Assembly (NCBI GenBank): GCA_944324075.1
Contig: CALUUZ010000002.1
Location: forward strand, 248,001-312,000
Direction: 5' to 3'
Length of the DNA: 64,000 nucleotides
Origin: Candidatus Mailhella excrementigallinarum
GTDB lineage: Bacteria > Desulfobacterota > Desulfovibrionia > Desulfovibrionales > Desulfovibrionaceae
The first letter of the stretch is position 1. Every line of letters begins with the position of its first letter. Below are positions 1-9,130 of the stretch, piece by piece. Both the position numbers and the translations under genes were made by a program. The notes under the pieces were generated by a model that was given only the letters and a program-made list of their open reading frames with translations, was not told the origin of the DNA and did no database searches.

Positions 1-371
1 TTGCCGTGCCGGAAGAGACGAAATCCATTTCCATCAGTGAAGACGGGCGCATGGTCGCGCTGGACGCCAATTCGGAAGAACTGGCCGCCACGGATATCCC
101 CCTGTATACGTTCATCAACCCCGCCGGTCTGGACGCGCGGGGGCGCAACCTCTACATGCCCACCGACTCCTCGGGCGATCCGGTGGAAGGCGTGCCCGGT
201 GAAAACAATGTGGGAACCCTGGCTCAGGGTTTTCTGGAAATGTCAAACGTGGAGGTCGTGGACGAAATGGTCAACATGATCGTGGGCCAGCGCGCCTATG
301 AAATGAACTCCAAGGCCATTCAGACCTCCGATTCCATGCTCCAGACCGCCGTCAATCTGAAGCGCAGCTAG
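1..371 (+). CDS. flgG: Flagellar distal rod protein FlgG, C-terminal part
   Basis: The reading frame is open from the window edge (codons from base 3), so only about 122 C-terminal residues are present. The tail ends with the rod/hook C-terminal signature: VPGENNVGTLAQGFLEMSNV, then VVDEMVNMIVGQRAYEMNSK and a helical end finishing in AVNLKRS. FlgG polymerises into the distal rod of the flagellum in the periplasm. flgA starts 15 bp after the stop and flgH follows, which is the usual rod/ring order and supports FlgG over FlgF or FlgE. The family and domain are certain; FlgG rather than FlgF rests partly on neighbours. Confidence 0.93.
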   Translation, partial: AVPEETKSISISEDGRMVALDANSEELAATDIPLYTFINPAGLDARGRNLYMPTDSSGDPVEGVPGENNVGTLAQGFLEMSNVEVVDEMVNMIVGQRAYEMNSKAIQTSDSMLQTAVNLKRS

Positions 372-385
372 GGCGGGAGTCTGTC

Positions 386-1426
386 TTGCGTCTGTTTCGC
401 GCCGCATGTCGTTCTGTTCTTTTCACACTCGCGCTGCTGGTTCTGGCGGTGTTTCCGCGCGCGGCCGCGGCCTGGCAGGCCACAGGCAGCGAGGCCCGCG
501 CGGTCGTGCCTCCCGCCTCCATCGGCGGCGACAGCGATGTGTGGCGGCTGCGCATACGCGAAGCCGCGGCTGTTCAGGGCGACATGGTACGGCTTGGCGA
601 TATAGCCGATCCGCTTGGCGGACTGTCCCGGGAGAGGTGGGAAGAACTGGCCGCCAGACCCCTGTGGCCCGCACCGCCTGCTCCGGGCAGACCTCTTCAG
701 ATTAATCGGCAGCGCCTTGAGTCCGCCCTGAAAGAGCGCCTCGGGGAGCTTGCCGCATCCTGCATTCTGCCCGCGTCTCTGGTTATTCAGCGCGGGGGAG
801 CCGTGTACCTTGAGCCGGATCTGCGCGCGCTGGTGATCCGCGCGCTGACCCCCCAGATCAACCTGCTCGGCGGGCATGGAGATCTGACGGATTTCCGCCT
901 GCCTGCGTATGCGTTCACGGCCCATGAGGGGCAGAGCATCGAGCTTGAGCGGGGAGTGGTCGCTCCGGGGCGCATCGGACTGCGTTTTGCGGTAAAGGAA
1001 CTGGACGGCACGGCCAGGCGGCGCTTTACCGGTTCCGTTTTTCTCAATCTATGGATGGATGTTCCCTGCGCCGCTGTTCCCCTGAACCGGGGGGATGCCG
1101 TTTCGCCGGACAGAGTGACGTTCCGCTCCGAAAATCTTGCCTATACCAGAGGCGCGATATGGGACGGCAAAGGCGGGCCATGGCAGGCAAAGCGGGCCAT
1201 CGGCGTCGGTGAGGCCATTCTGGCGGACGATCTCGCGCCCCTGGCCGCCATACACCGGGGAGATCGCGTGACTCTGGTATACCGGCGGGGCAATGTGGAA
1301 ATGCGCACAATGGTCGAGGCGCTGGAAGAGGGCGGCCCCGGGGATACCATCGCTGTGCGCAATCTCAGTTCAAAGAAACAGGTTTATGCCACGGTGCGCG
1401 ATGCCGATACCGTGGAAACAAAATAG
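386..1426 (+). CDS. flgA: Flagellar basal body P-ring formation chaperone FlgA
   Basis: A 346-residue protein with an N-terminal signal sequence (RSVLFTLALLVLAVFPRAAAA). Its C-terminal third has the SAF/ChapFlgA pattern: VPLNRGDAVSPDRV, then AIGVGEAILADDLAP and a final GDRVTLVYRRGNVEM. FlgA is a periplasmic chaperone for assembly of the FlgI P-ring. It is longer than enteric FlgA (about 220 residues) because of an extra N-terminal region. The start is TTG with a GGGCGGGAG stretch upstream. It lies 15 bp after flgG and 13 bp before flgH, so the three are probably co-transcribed. Confidence 0.93.
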   Translation: MRLFRAACRSVLFTLALLVLAVFPRAAAAWQATGSEARAVVPPASIGGDSDVWRLRIREAAAVQGDMVRLGDIADPLGGLSRERWEELAARPLWPAPPAPGRPLQINRQRLESALKERLGELAASCILPASLVIQRGGAVYLEPDLRALVIRALTPQINLLGGHGDLTDFRLPAYAFTAHEGQSIELERGVVAPGRIGLRFAVKELDGTARRRFTGSVFLNLWMDVPCAAVPLNRGDAVSPDRVTFRSENLAYTRGAIWDGKGGPWQAKRAIGVGEAILADDLAPLAAIHRGDRVTLVYRRGNVEMRTMVEALEEGGPGDTIAVRNLSSKKQVYATVRDADTVETK

Positions 1427-1438
1427 CGGAGGAAGATC

Positions 1439-2158
1439 ATGAACAAGCTTGTCCCGAACATGCGCGGCCTTCCGGCGCGGGGATTCCTGTGTGCCCTTGC
1501 TCTGGCGCTCGCGGGGTGTACGGCGGCCGAACAGAAGCCCACGATCATCCAGCCCGTGACGCAGCCCATGGCATACCGCGAACCCGCTCCGACCTACAGC
1601 AATCCCGGCTCGATCTTCAGCGAGAGCGACGCGCTGCTGCTCTTTGACGATCATCGGGCCAAGCGCGTGGGCGATATCGTCATGGTCAATGTTGTGGAAA
1701 GCGCAAGCGCCGCCAATGAAGCCACCACCGACACCAACAGGGACAGCAATTCGGAATACGGCGTTTCCGCCCTGTTCGGCAGAAGCTCCATTCCTCTTGT
1801 GGGCGGCAAGGTAGGCAGCACTCCCATTCTGGGCACCAACACCAAGAAGGAATTTTCCGCCGACGGCTCCACCACGCGCAACAACAGGGTAACGGCCACG
1901 GTGGCCGCCCGCGTGGTCAATGTGCTGCCGGACGGCCTGCTGCGCATTGAGGGCGCGCGGGAGACCAAGGTCAACAACGAGACGCAGTTTCTCGTGGTGG
2001 CAGGGCTGATCCGCAGCCGCGACGTGGCGGCGGACAACAGTGTTCTGTCCACGCAGATGGCTGATGCCCATATCTCCTATTATGGAGAAGGCGTCATTGC
2101 CGACAAGCAGAAGCCGGGCTGGCTGACGCGCCTCCTCGACAATATCTGGCCGTTCTAG
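1439..2158 (+). CDS. flgH: Flagellar L-ring lipoprotein FlgH
   Basis: A 239-residue protein with a lipoprotein signal (ALALAGC, acylated Cys near residue 30). It then shows FlgH signatures: SLLFDDHRAKRVGDIVMVNV-type text (here ALLLFDDHRAKRVGDIVMVN), ARVVNVLPDGLLRIEGARE and a C-terminal LTRLLDNIWPF. FlgH forms the outer-membrane L-ring of the flagellar bushing. ATG follows GGAGGAAGATC. The usual partner flgI does not follow; instead a hairpin-rich dispersed repeat and an unrelated transporter come next, so the operon appears to end or be broken here. Confidence 0.94.
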   Translation: MNKLVPNMRGLPARGFLCALALALAGCTAAEQKPTIIQPVTQPMAYREPAPTYSNPGSIFSESDALLLFDDHRAKRVGDIVMVNVVESASAANEATTDTNRDSNSEYGVSALFGRSSIPLVGGKVGSTPILGTNTKKEFSADGSTTRNNRVTATVAARVVNVLPDGLLRIEGARETKVNNETQFLVVAGLIRSRDVAADNSVLSTQMADAHISYYGEGVIADKQKPGWLTRLLDNIWPF

Positions 2159-2164
2159 AACATT

Positions 2165-2400
2165 TTGTCATTGAAGAAATCTGCCGGCCGGGACCCTGTC
2201 TCCGGCCGGCAGATTTCGCGCTTCCATCGGAGCCGTGCGCCGCAGGTGAACTGCGGCTGCTCCGTGCCCGCGGCATCCCTCTGGCCGTCAGCGCAAAGCG
2301 CGCTGCGGATAAGGAGGGCAGAGACGAGTTTCACTCCGCTCGCCGTCCGGAACATTTGGAGGAGCATTTTCGTTTTGAAAATGCTCCTGGGCGGGCAGGA
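2165..2400 (-). repeat. Dispersed structured intergenic repeat, copy A (inverted)
   Basis: Read on the minus strand this block aligns by eye with copies at 11866-12085 and 56775-56965. Shared parts are a short hairpin (GAGCATTTT / AAAATGCTC at 2362-2388), CTCCTTATCCG then GCTGACGG, GGAGCAGCCGCAGTTCA, and a terminal stem. That stem is perfect here: 16 bases at 2176-2191 pair with 2202-2217 around a 10-base loop. It abuts the flgH stop and could act as a terminator, though no T-run follows. No gene is supported in 2159-2656; the remainder (2401-2656) shows only the leader of the next gene. Confidence 0.75.
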
Positions 2401-2656
2401 TGTTCCCTTCTCCATTTCGCAGCAGGGCTTTCCGGCAGAAAAACTTCTTTTTTCTCCGGGGTGCGGACGGCCCGGCCTTGTCCGCGGATACAGCCGCCGT
2501 TCCCTGCCCGGAACGGCGGCTGATTTTCTTGTCGGCGGGCTTACGTCATGGTCTGCCGGCTGTGAAACCGGCTTGCAAAATGGACAGGTGTTTGTTATTG
2601 ACTGAACAATCAGGCTTGAGGAGAGACAACCTGTAACTTTCACTAGAGGATTTGAG

Positions 2657-4360
2657 ATGGAGAACCAGCAGAACAACGATGTAGTCGTTGACCGTGGGGA
2701 AGCGAAGTGGTCCGACCTGTGGCTCAAGGAAGACTATTGGGCGATATGGATCGGCTTCTTTATCCTGCTTGTATCCGCGTTCATGATCTTCGGCGCCCGG
2801 GGCGATATCGAGAAAAAGATGGCCGACTACAATGCCGTTATCGCCGCTGAAAAGGCCAAACCTTTCAAAACCGTGGAGCTGATTCAGGCGACCGCCGCCA
2901 AGAAGGCCCTGACCGGCGCGTCTCTGCCTTCCGTGAAGTCTCTGATCGGCATTACGAAAACTCCCGGCAAGTGGAGCAGCAACCCGGTCGCCTCCTTCGT
3001 GACTCCCGCCAAAGGAGATCAGGCTGCCGCCGATGCCGCCAAGGCCAGGGCCGCAGAAGCCCTGACCGCCGCCAAGGCAGCCCAGACCGCTGCCGCCGAC
3101 GCCCAGTTCAAGGATGAAGCTCTGAACAAGGCTGCTGTCGACGCCGTCAGCGCATGGGAGTCTGCCGACAAGGCCGCCGCTGCCGCCAAGGTGAGCGCCG
3201 GTTCCAACATTTTTCTCTCGCTCGTGATCCTCGGTCTTGGTCTGGGCGTGATGTTCTCCATCGGCATGATGGCCATGGGCAATAATGTGCCCCAGTTCTT
3301 CATCGGCTTCCTCGGCGTGTTCGTGCTCAGCGTGTTCGCCAACTTCCTCGGCGGCTTCGCTCCGACCGCGAAGTACGGCGTGAACGCCGAAATCATGTCC
3401 ATCGTCCTCGGTCTGCTGATCGCCAACACCATCGGAACGCCCAAATGGATCATGCCCGCCGTGCAGGTGGAATATTACATCAAGGCCGGTCTCGTCCTGC
3501 TGGGCGCAGAAGTGCTTTTCGGCAAGATTCTCGCCATCGGCGTGCCCGGCATTTTCGTGGCCTGGGTGGTTACCCCCATCGTGCTGATCAGCACCTTCAT
3601 CTTCGGCCAGAAGATCCTGAAGATGCCCTCCAAGACACTGAACATCGTCATTTCCGCCGACATGTCCGTGTGCGGCACCTCCGCCGCCATTGCGACCGCT
3701 GCGGCCTGCCGCGCGAAGAAGGAAGAACTGACCCTTTCCGTGGGCCTTTCCCTTGCGTTCACCGCGATCATGATGATTGCCCTGCCCGCGCTGATCAAGG
3801 CCATCGGCCTGCCGGAAGTGCTGGGCGGCGCCTGGATCGGCGGCACCATCGACGCCACCGGCTCCGTGGCCGCGGCGGGCGCATTCCTCGGCCCCAAGGC
3901 TCTGCAGGTTGCCGCGACCATCAAGATGATCCAGAACGTGCTGATCGGCGTGACCGCCTTCTGCGTGGCCATGTACTGGTGCACCAAGGTTGAGTGCAAC
4001 GAAGGGCAGCAGGTTACCGCCATGGAAATCTGGAACCGCTTCCCCAAGTTCGTCATCGGCTTCCTCGCCGTGTCCATCGTCTGCTCCGTGGTGAGCGGCA
4101 ACCTCGGCAACGATCTCGCCACCTCCATGATTGACAAGGGCGTGGTTTCCGTGGCCAAGGCCTTCCGTGGCTGGATGTTCGCTCTGGCCTTCGTGTCCAT
4201 CGGCCTTGCCACCAACTTCCGCGAACTTGCCAGTTACTTCAAGGGCGGCAAGCCCATTATCCTGTATGTCGTGGGCCAGTCCTTCAACCTGTGCCTGACC
4301 CTGCTCATGGCATGGATCATGTTCTACAAGGTCTTCCCTGACATCACCGCGAGCATCTAG
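2657..4360 (+). CDS. YeiH-family (UPF0324) putative sulfate exporter transporter
   Basis: A 567-residue polytopic membrane protein. It begins with a transmembrane segment at about 28-45, followed by an unusually long Ala-rich soluble insert (about residues 100-185, AADAAKARAAEALTAAKAAQ) with coiled-coil periodicity, then about ten membrane segments. The conserved core has AEIMSIVLGLLIANTIG, SADMSVCGTSAAIATAAACR and GAWIGGTIDATGSVAAAGAF, typical of Cons_hypoth698/YeiH proteins. These are annotated as putative sulfate exporters, and in sulfur-metabolising bacteria are linked to anion or sulfonate handling; the substrate here is not shown. ATG follows AGAGGATTTGAG. A strong terminator follows, so it is probably a single-gene unit. 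Confidence 0.85.
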   Translation: MENQQNNDVVVDRGEAKWSDLWLKEDYWAIWIGFFILLVSAFMIFGARGDIEKKMADYNAVIAAEKAKPFKTVELIQATAAKKALTGASLPSVKSLIGITKTPGKWSSNPVASFVTPAKGDQAAADAAKARAAEALTAAKAAQTAAADAQFKDEALNKAAVDAVSAWESADKAAAAAKVSAGSNIFLSLVILGLGLGVMFSIGMMAMGNNVPQFFIGFLGVFVLSVFANFLGGFAPTAKYGVNAEIMSIVLGLLIANTIGTPKWIMPAVQVEYYIKAGLVLLGAEVLFGKILAIGVPGIFVAWVVTPIVLISTFIFGQKILKMPSKTLNIVISADMSVCGTSAAIATAAACRAKKEELTLSVGLSLAFTAIMMIALPALIKAIGLPEVLGGAWIGGTIDATGSVAAAGAFLGPKALQVAATIKMIQNVLIGVTAFCVAMYWCTKVECNEGQQVTAMEIWNRFPKFVIGFLAVSIVCSVVSGNLGNDLATSMIDKGVVSVAKAFRGWMFALAFVSIGLATNFRELASYFKGGKPIILYVVGQSFNLCLTLLMAWIMFYKVFPDITASI

Positions 4361-4375
4361 CGCGGAGCAAGCAAA

Positions 4376-4406
4376 GGGCCGCCCGTCTGCAGCGGGCGGC
4401 CCTTTT
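4376..4406 (+). terminator. Intrinsic terminator after the YeiH-family gene
   Basis: A perfect 10-bp GC stem (GGGCCGCCCG at 4376-4385 with CGGGCGGCCC at 4393-4402) around a short loop, followed by TTTT. Confidence 0.9.
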
Positions 4407-4418
4407 ACCGGAGTCGCG

Positions 4419-4703
4419 ATGAATTTTTCTCCCACCATGCGGCAGTGGTTCAGATTTGCCGCATATGGAGCCATGTTCTGGCTGGTATTTTGTGTGGGGT
4501 TGCCGAGGCTGCTGTCTCTGAGTGAAAGCTGGAGAACATTCGGCGCCGCCCAGGACAAATGGAATATTCATGCCGGTGCGGTCTACTATACCGATGTGCC
4601 CGTTACCAGAGATACGGAAACCGCCAATCGGGCAGCGGTGAGGCAGGCCCTTGACAAGCGGCTCCAGGCCATCTCAAAGGCTGACACCGGCACTGGGATG
4701 TAG
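4419..4703 (+). CDS. Small membrane-anchored hypothetical protein
   Basis: A 94-residue protein with one hydrophobic segment (about residues 12-32, FRFAAYGAMFWLVFCVGLPR) and a hydrophilic, presumably periplasmic, tail. I do not recognise a family. ATG is preceded by CCGGAGTCGCG. It sits between two intrinsic terminators, which argues for independent expression or read-through from the transporter 58 bp upstream. Composition matches the backbone. It could be a transporter accessory peptide, but only proximity supports that. Confidence 0.6.
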   Translation: MNFSPTMRQWFRFAAYGAMFWLVFCVGLPRLLSLSESWRTFGAAQDKWNIHAGAVYYTDVPVTRDTETANRAAVRQALDKRLQAISKADTGTGM

Positions 4704-4753
4704 TTTTAACTAGGATCTCCTCAAGGATTGTTCGCTCGTCAGAGGGCTGGAAA

Positions 4754-4785
4754 GACGGCGCTGCAAGTTGCAGCGCCGTCTTTTT
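4754..4785 (+). terminator. Intrinsic terminator
   Basis: An 11-bp perfect stem (GACGGCGCTGC 4754-4764 with GCAGCGCCGTC 4770-4780) followed by TTTTT. It lies between the plus-strand small gene and the 3' end of comEC and may serve both directions. Confidence 0.88.
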
Positions 4786-4867
4786 GCGCCGGTGAAGTTT
4801 GCCTGCGCGGCTCGTTCTGCGTTTGGGCATGGGCGTCCTCGGCAGGGGAAGAGGTTTCGGAGCGGTT

Positions 4868-7531
4868 CTATCCAGGTCCGATCCATGTTGTTCCCTGTCT
4901 GCCGAAGCGCAGGGAGGGAGACCGGCTTTCCCCTGTCCAGCTCAGGCGTATCTCGCCGCATTCCGCCGTGTTGAATACCGGAATGCCGCGCTCTTTCAGA
5001 GCGGCCAGCACATCGGGATGCGGAAAACTGAAGTTGTTGTATGAACCGCTGGAAATCAGGGCAGTTTCGGGATGAACCGCGTCATAGAATTCTGGCAGCA
5101 GACTGGATACGGAACCGTGATGGGGCAGCACCAGAACATGGGCCTGAAGAGGTGCGCCGGAACGGAGGATTCTTTTCAGGGCGGAGCGCTCCGCATCCCC
5201 GCAGAACAGCGCCAGACCTTCGCCGTTTCTGACAAGCCGGAGAACAAGTGAGCCGTTATTGCTGGAGAAGCGGCCCCGAGCCGGAGGATGCAGCACTTCC
5301 AGAGTCAGCCCGTCTGACAGGGATATGACGTCGCCCCGCATGAGCCGGCGCTCGTCGATGCCGCGTTCGTACGCCGTGTTTGTGAGACGCGGGCCGTCGC
5401 CTTTCGTGAATGCTCCCGGCAGGGCGGAGCGGTACAGCGTATCGACGCGGAACGTCTCCGCCACGGAAATCAGCCCCCGGATATGATCCATGTCGGCATG
5501 GGAAGCCAGGATCGCGTCAAGTCTCGGCGCCCGATTGGAGGTCAGGGCATGGGCCACGATGTCCCGACCGGTATCAAAGCGGGGAGACAGGGAGCCTCCT
5601 CCATCCAGAAGCATGCGCCCGATGCCGGAGCAAGAGGGGTATTCGAGAGCCAGCGACTGCCCCTGTCCGACATCAAGCACCCGCAGCGTAATGCGTTCTT
5701 CCCTGAAGGCGCGCCATGTTTCGGCGCTTCGCTGCCATAAACCGGCGGGGAGCAGAACAAGAGCGCAGATCAGCAGTCCGCGGCAGGCGCGGGAAGCTGC
5801 GTGGCCGCCCGCCGCGCAGGCCAGCGCCGCCAGTGCGCAGATGAAACCGAGCATGGACAGGCCTGTCGGCTTGAGTCCCTGCAGGGCGGCAAGCAGACCG
5901 GCCTCGTCCATCATGGTCAGCAGCTTCAGGAGCATATCGCCAGGCAGAGCCGCGCCGGAGAGCAGAATATGCAGCGCCTCGCCGCCGCAGGCGAAGGGAA
6001 GCAGGGCGCAGCCCAGAGCGGCAAGAGGCAGGACGATCAGCCCCAGTACGGGCAGCCAGATCAGGTTGAGAATGAAGCAGGGGCAGACCCTGCCGAAGGC
6101 ATGCAGAACAATGGGCAGTGTCGCTGTCTGGGCCGCCAGGGAAACAATGAGCATCTGTGCCGCGGCGCGCAACGCGCGGGAATGGAGGGGAACGGAGCGC
6201 AGCAGAGGGGCGGCCAGGATGATGCCCGCCACGGAAAGCATGGAAAGGCGTACCGAAAGATCAAAGGCGCTGGCAGGATGGACAAGCAGAAAGCATAATC
6301 CTGCAAGAAACAGCGCGTCCAGCGAAGTGGATACTCTGCCGCTCTGCCAGAGCGCCGCTCCTGCAAAGAGCATGATCGCGGCCCGGATCAGGGAAGGCGG
6401 AGCGTCTCCCAGCCAGAGATAGAGCAGGGCAAGGGGCAGACCGACGGCAAAGATCAGTCTGCGGCGCGGCATACGCAGAAAAAGGCGGGGATACAGCCTC
6501 CCCGTGAGCGCGGCGCAGCCGCAGGCAAGCAGCAGGGCCAGCGCAAGATGCTGGCCGGACAGAGCGAGAGAATGCACCAGTCCCGCCCTGGTGAACAGGT
6601 CCAGCGTAACGGAATCAAGCGCGTAGCGATCGCCGAAGAGCAGCGCGGGAAGCATGGCCTGCCCCTGCGTCATGAAGCGGGCGGAGTCCGGTCTTTTCTT
6701 GTGCCGTTCCTCTGTGGTGAAGCTCAGAGACGTCGGCTCACCGAGGCTGCGCACAAAGGCGGTTCTCACCTTTTCGCGCAGTCCCGGGCCAAAATCAGGG
6801 CTGCCTTCTGTCCTTGCGGGAGAGGCCCTTCCGGGGCGCGACATGATCCAGGCATTGAACCATACATCCTTTGCCGCCCAGTATGCGGCGATATCGTTGC
6901 CTCTTTCTGCGGCGTCGATGTTAGTGAAGGAAGAAACGGGACGGATACGCGAGGTGAAGACGATGTACTGGCCGGGGAGAGGCCGCGGAGTGCCGGGCAG
7001 ACGGGCCTGATCCCATGAAAGATTCACCTTGCCGGGCAAAGGCGGGAGGGAATTTCCGGAAGCGGGCCGCACGTCCTCCAGCAGGATGCGCAGACGCCGA
7101 TCAGGAAGCCCTGACACGGAAACGATTTTCCCCTGTGCTTCGATGCGTTCTCCGGCATGAAACCATGCCGGAATATCGGTCGGAGGTTCGGGGATTGCAT
7201 GGCGCATGTGGAAAAATCCGGCAAGAACACAGAGCAGAAGAACGAAACGGCGGGCCCGGACGGAAACCCCTCCCGGCGCGGGGCAGAACAGAAGCAGCAT
7301 GACGGCTGCCGCGGAACCGGGGAGAATATGCCGGGCGGAAAGAATCCCGGCCAGAAGGGCGAGCGTGCAGTGCTGCCAGAAGAAAAGCGGCGGAATGCCT
7401 GCACGGAAGACAGCGCCCGTGCCGCGCCGGGACGATGCGCCCGTTCTGGTCCGTGTGTCGGTTAACGGCATGTCGGGAATGCAGGCTGCGGGGAGAAGTG
7501 GCTCCAGTGCCGAAATGCGTCGCGGGGGCAA
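4868..7531 (-). CDS. comEC: ComEC/Rec2 DNA uptake channel protein
   Basis: An 887-residue protein with the three ComEC parts in order: an N-terminal DUF4131 region with membrane helices; the Competence domain with GLVHSLALSGQHLALALLLA and many membrane segments; and a C-terminal metallo-beta-lactamase-like domain from about residue 620. The last shows LRVLDVGQGQSLALEY, ILASHADMDHIRGL (metal-binding HxxxDH) and VLVLPHHGS. ComEC forms the inner-membrane channel for single-stranded DNA in natural transformation. The start is uncertain: the longest form begins with TTG at 7531, while ATG at 7471 (MPLTDTRTRT) is equally plausible. murA is 85 bp upstream on the same strand. Confidence 0.93.
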   Translation of the reverse strand: MPPRRISALEPLLPAACIPDMPLTDTRTRTGASSRRGTGAVFRAGIPPLFFWQHCTLALLAGILSARHILPGSAAAVMLLLFCPAPGGVSVRARRFVLLLCVLAGFFHMRHAIPEPPTDIPAWFHAGERIEAQGKIVSVSGLPDRRLRILLEDVRPASGNSLPPLPGKVNLSWDQARLPGTPRPLPGQYIVFTSRIRPVSSFTNIDAAERGNDIAAYWAAKDVWFNAWIMSRPGRASPARTEGSPDFGPGLREKVRTAFVRSLGEPTSLSFTTEERHKKRPDSARFMTQGQAMLPALLFGDRYALDSVTLDLFTRAGLVHSLALSGQHLALALLLACGCAALTGRLYPRLFLRMPRRRLIFAVGLPLALLYLWLGDAPPSLIRAAIMLFAGAALWQSGRVSTSLDALFLAGLCFLLVHPASAFDLSVRLSMLSVAGIILAAPLLRSVPLHSRALRAAAQMLIVSLAAQTATLPIVLHAFGRVCPCFILNLIWLPVLGLIVLPLAALGCALLPFACGGEALHILLSGAALPGDMLLKLLTMMDEAGLLAALQGLKPTGLSMLGFICALAALACAAGGHAASRACRGLLICALVLLPAGLWQRSAETWRAFREERITLRVLDVGQGQSLALEYPSCSGIGRMLLDGGGSLSPRFDTGRDIVAHALTSNRAPRLDAILASHADMDHIRGLISVAETFRVDTLYRSALPGAFTKGDGPRLTNTAYERGIDERRLMRGDVISLSDGLTLEVLHPPARGRFSSNNGSLVLRLVRNGEGLALFCGDAERSALKRILRSGAPLQAHVLVLPHHGSVSSLLPEFYDAVHPETALISSGSYNNFSFPHPDVLAALKERGIPVFNTAECGEIRLSWTGESRSPSLRFGRQGTTWIGPG

Positions 7532-7615
7532 AAGGGAACTGCCCCGGCTGAAGCGTTTCGGGACGGGAGAGGAGGAAGAGCCGATTGATCTTCCTCCTCC
7601 TGACGAAACAGGGAC

Positions 7616-8875
7616 TCAAGCGTCGGCCGGGACGCGCCGGATGCGCGCGCCCACGGCCTGAAGTTTGACTTCCATGCGTTCATATCCCCGGTCGAGATGA
7701 TAAATGCGCTGCACAACGGTCTTTCCGCGCGCGGCAAGGCCGGCCAGCACCAGCGAGGCGCTGGCACGAAGATCCGAAGCCATGACCGGCGCTCCGGCCA
7801 GATGTTCAACACCGCGCACCATGGCGGCGGAACCGGACAGGCGGATATCCGCGCCCATGCGCACCAGTTCCTGAACATGCATGAAGCGGTTTTCAAAAAT
7901 GGTTTCGTCGATCATGCTGGAACCGTCGGCCAGACAGAGCAGAGCCATGAGCTGAGCCTGCATGTCGGTGGGAAAACCGGGGTGGGGACGGGTACTGACA
8001 TCCACGCCGCGCAGTCCGCCGCTTCCCGGCCGGGCAAGCACGCCGTCCGCCCTCTGGATGATATCCATGCCCGCTTCGCGCAGCTTGATCAGCACGGCGT
8101 CCATGTCATCATACGGGCAGTTCCTCAGCAGAAGCTCCCCGCCCGTGATGCCTGCCGCGGCCAGAAAGGTTCCTGCCTCGATGCGATCCGGCATGATCGC
8201 GTATTCACAGCCGTTGAGCGCGCGCACGCCCCGCACCCGGATAACGGATGAGCCGTGACCTTCGATTTCAGCTCCGCAGCGGATAAGGAATCTGGCCAGA
8301 TCAACCACTTCCGGCTCACGGGCCACGTTTTCCAGCACGGTTTCCCCCTCCGCCAGACAGGCGGCCATGAGCAGGTTTTCCGTGCCGCCCACGGTGGGAA
8401 AGTCGAACTGGATATGCGCGCCCCTGAGTCCGGCGCATTTGCCGTGGATGTAACCTTCTTCAAGTTCAAATTCCGCGCCCATCCTTTCCAGCGCGGAGAG
8501 GTGCAGATTCACGGGACGCGCGCCGATGGCGCAGCCCCCCGGCATGGCGACGCGGGCCACACCAAGCCGGGCCAGCAGAGGGCCGAGACACAGCACCGAG
8601 GCGCGCATGGTCTTTACCAGATCATAGGGCGCTTCACTTTGCAGGGGGCCGGGCGAGACCTCAACCCTGCCGTTCCGGAAGGAACAGGGGCAGCCCAGAA
8701 TTTCCAGCAGCCTGAGGGTGGTGTGAATATCCCGCAGGTCCGGGACATTGGTGAAGACAGCCGGTCCATTCAGCAGAATGGACGCCATGAGAATGGGAAG
8801 CGCCGCGTTTTTCGAACCGCTGACGCTGATTTCCCCACGCAGGGGCAGGCCGCCTTCAATCACCAGATTTTCCAT
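7616..8875 (-). CDS. murA: UDP-N-acetylglucosamine 1-carboxyvinyltransferase MurA
   Basis: A 419-residue enzyme, exactly the usual family length, opening with [20 protein letters not shown] and [11 protein letters not shown]. The catalytic loop [15 protein letters not shown] puts the nucleophilic and fosfomycin-reactive cysteine at residue 115, as in E. coli. MurA transfers enolpyruvate from PEP to UDP-GlcNAc in the cytoplasm, the first committed step of peptidoglycan synthesis. It reads toward comEC. Upstream, in the opposite direction, is the tRNA-His promoter. Confidence 0.97.
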   Translation of the reverse strand: MENLVIEGGLPLRGEISVSGSKNAALPILMASILLNGPAVFTNVPDLRDIHTTLRLLEILGCPCSFRNGRVEVSPGPLQSEAPYDLVKTMRASVLCLGPLLARLGVARVAMPGGCAIGARPVNLHLSALERMGAEFELEEGYIHGKCAGLRGAHIQFDFPTVGGTENLLMAACLAEGETVLENVAREPEVVDLARFLIRCGAEIEGHGSSVIRVRGVRALNGCEYAIMPDRIEAGTFLAAAGITGGELLLRNCPYDDMDAVLIKLREAGMDIIQRADGVLARPGSGGLRGVDVSTRPHPGFPTDMQAQLMALLCLADGSSMIDETIFENRFMHVQELVRMGADIRLSGSAAMVRGVEHLAGAPVMASDLRASASLVLAGLAARGKTVVQRIYHLDRGYERMEVKLQAVGARIRRVPADA

Positions 8876-8935
8876 TGTATCCTCGCTTTTGCGCGGACTC
8901 CGCGCATTCAGTCGGAATTGTCACCCGAAAAGGGC

Positions 8936-8964
8936 TTGACCTTATCGGGCGCATTGAGTAAAAC
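8936..8964 (+). promoter_or_regulatory. Sigma-70-type promoter for tRNA-His
   Basis: TTGACC (8936-8941) and TAAAAC (8959-8964) are separated by exactly 17 bases, and the tRNA begins 12 bases after the -10 box. Confidence 0.75.
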
Positions 8965-8976
8965 ACCAATTCGCAT

Positions 8977-9053
8977 GGCGGAAGTAGCTCAGTTGGCAGA
9001 GCACCTGGTTGTGGCCCAGGGGGCCGAGAGTTCAAGTCTCTTCTTTCGCCCCA
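8977..9053 (+). tRNA. tRNA-His (GTG)
   Basis: A cloverleaf can be drawn: acceptor GCGGAAG with CTTTCGC, anticodon stem CCTGG/CCAGG with loop TTGTGGC (anticodon GTG), T-stem GAGAG/CTCTT around TTCAAGT, and encoded CCA. The extra 5' G at 8977 opposite C73 is the G-1 identity element of histidine tRNAs. Confidence 0.96.
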
Positions 9054-9063
9054 TTCAGAAACA

Positions 9064-9087
9064 AGCCCTGTTCGCAGGGCTTTTTTT
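9064..9087 (+). terminator. Terminator of tRNA-His
   Basis: AGCCCTG (9064-9070) pairs with CAGGGCT (9075-9081) around a TTCG tetraloop, followed by a T-run. Confidence 0.9.
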
Positions 9088-9130
9088 GCGCCCCTTGCCC
9101 ATGCTTCCGTGATCCCCTGCGCTCCACGGT

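Noticed and set aside
2546..4558. Long minus-strand open frame (670 residues) opposite the transporter
   Set aside because: It is His/Gly/Asp-rich low-complexity text, the usual reverse-frame shadow of a GC-rich gene, and the plus strand encodes a clear YeiH-family protein.
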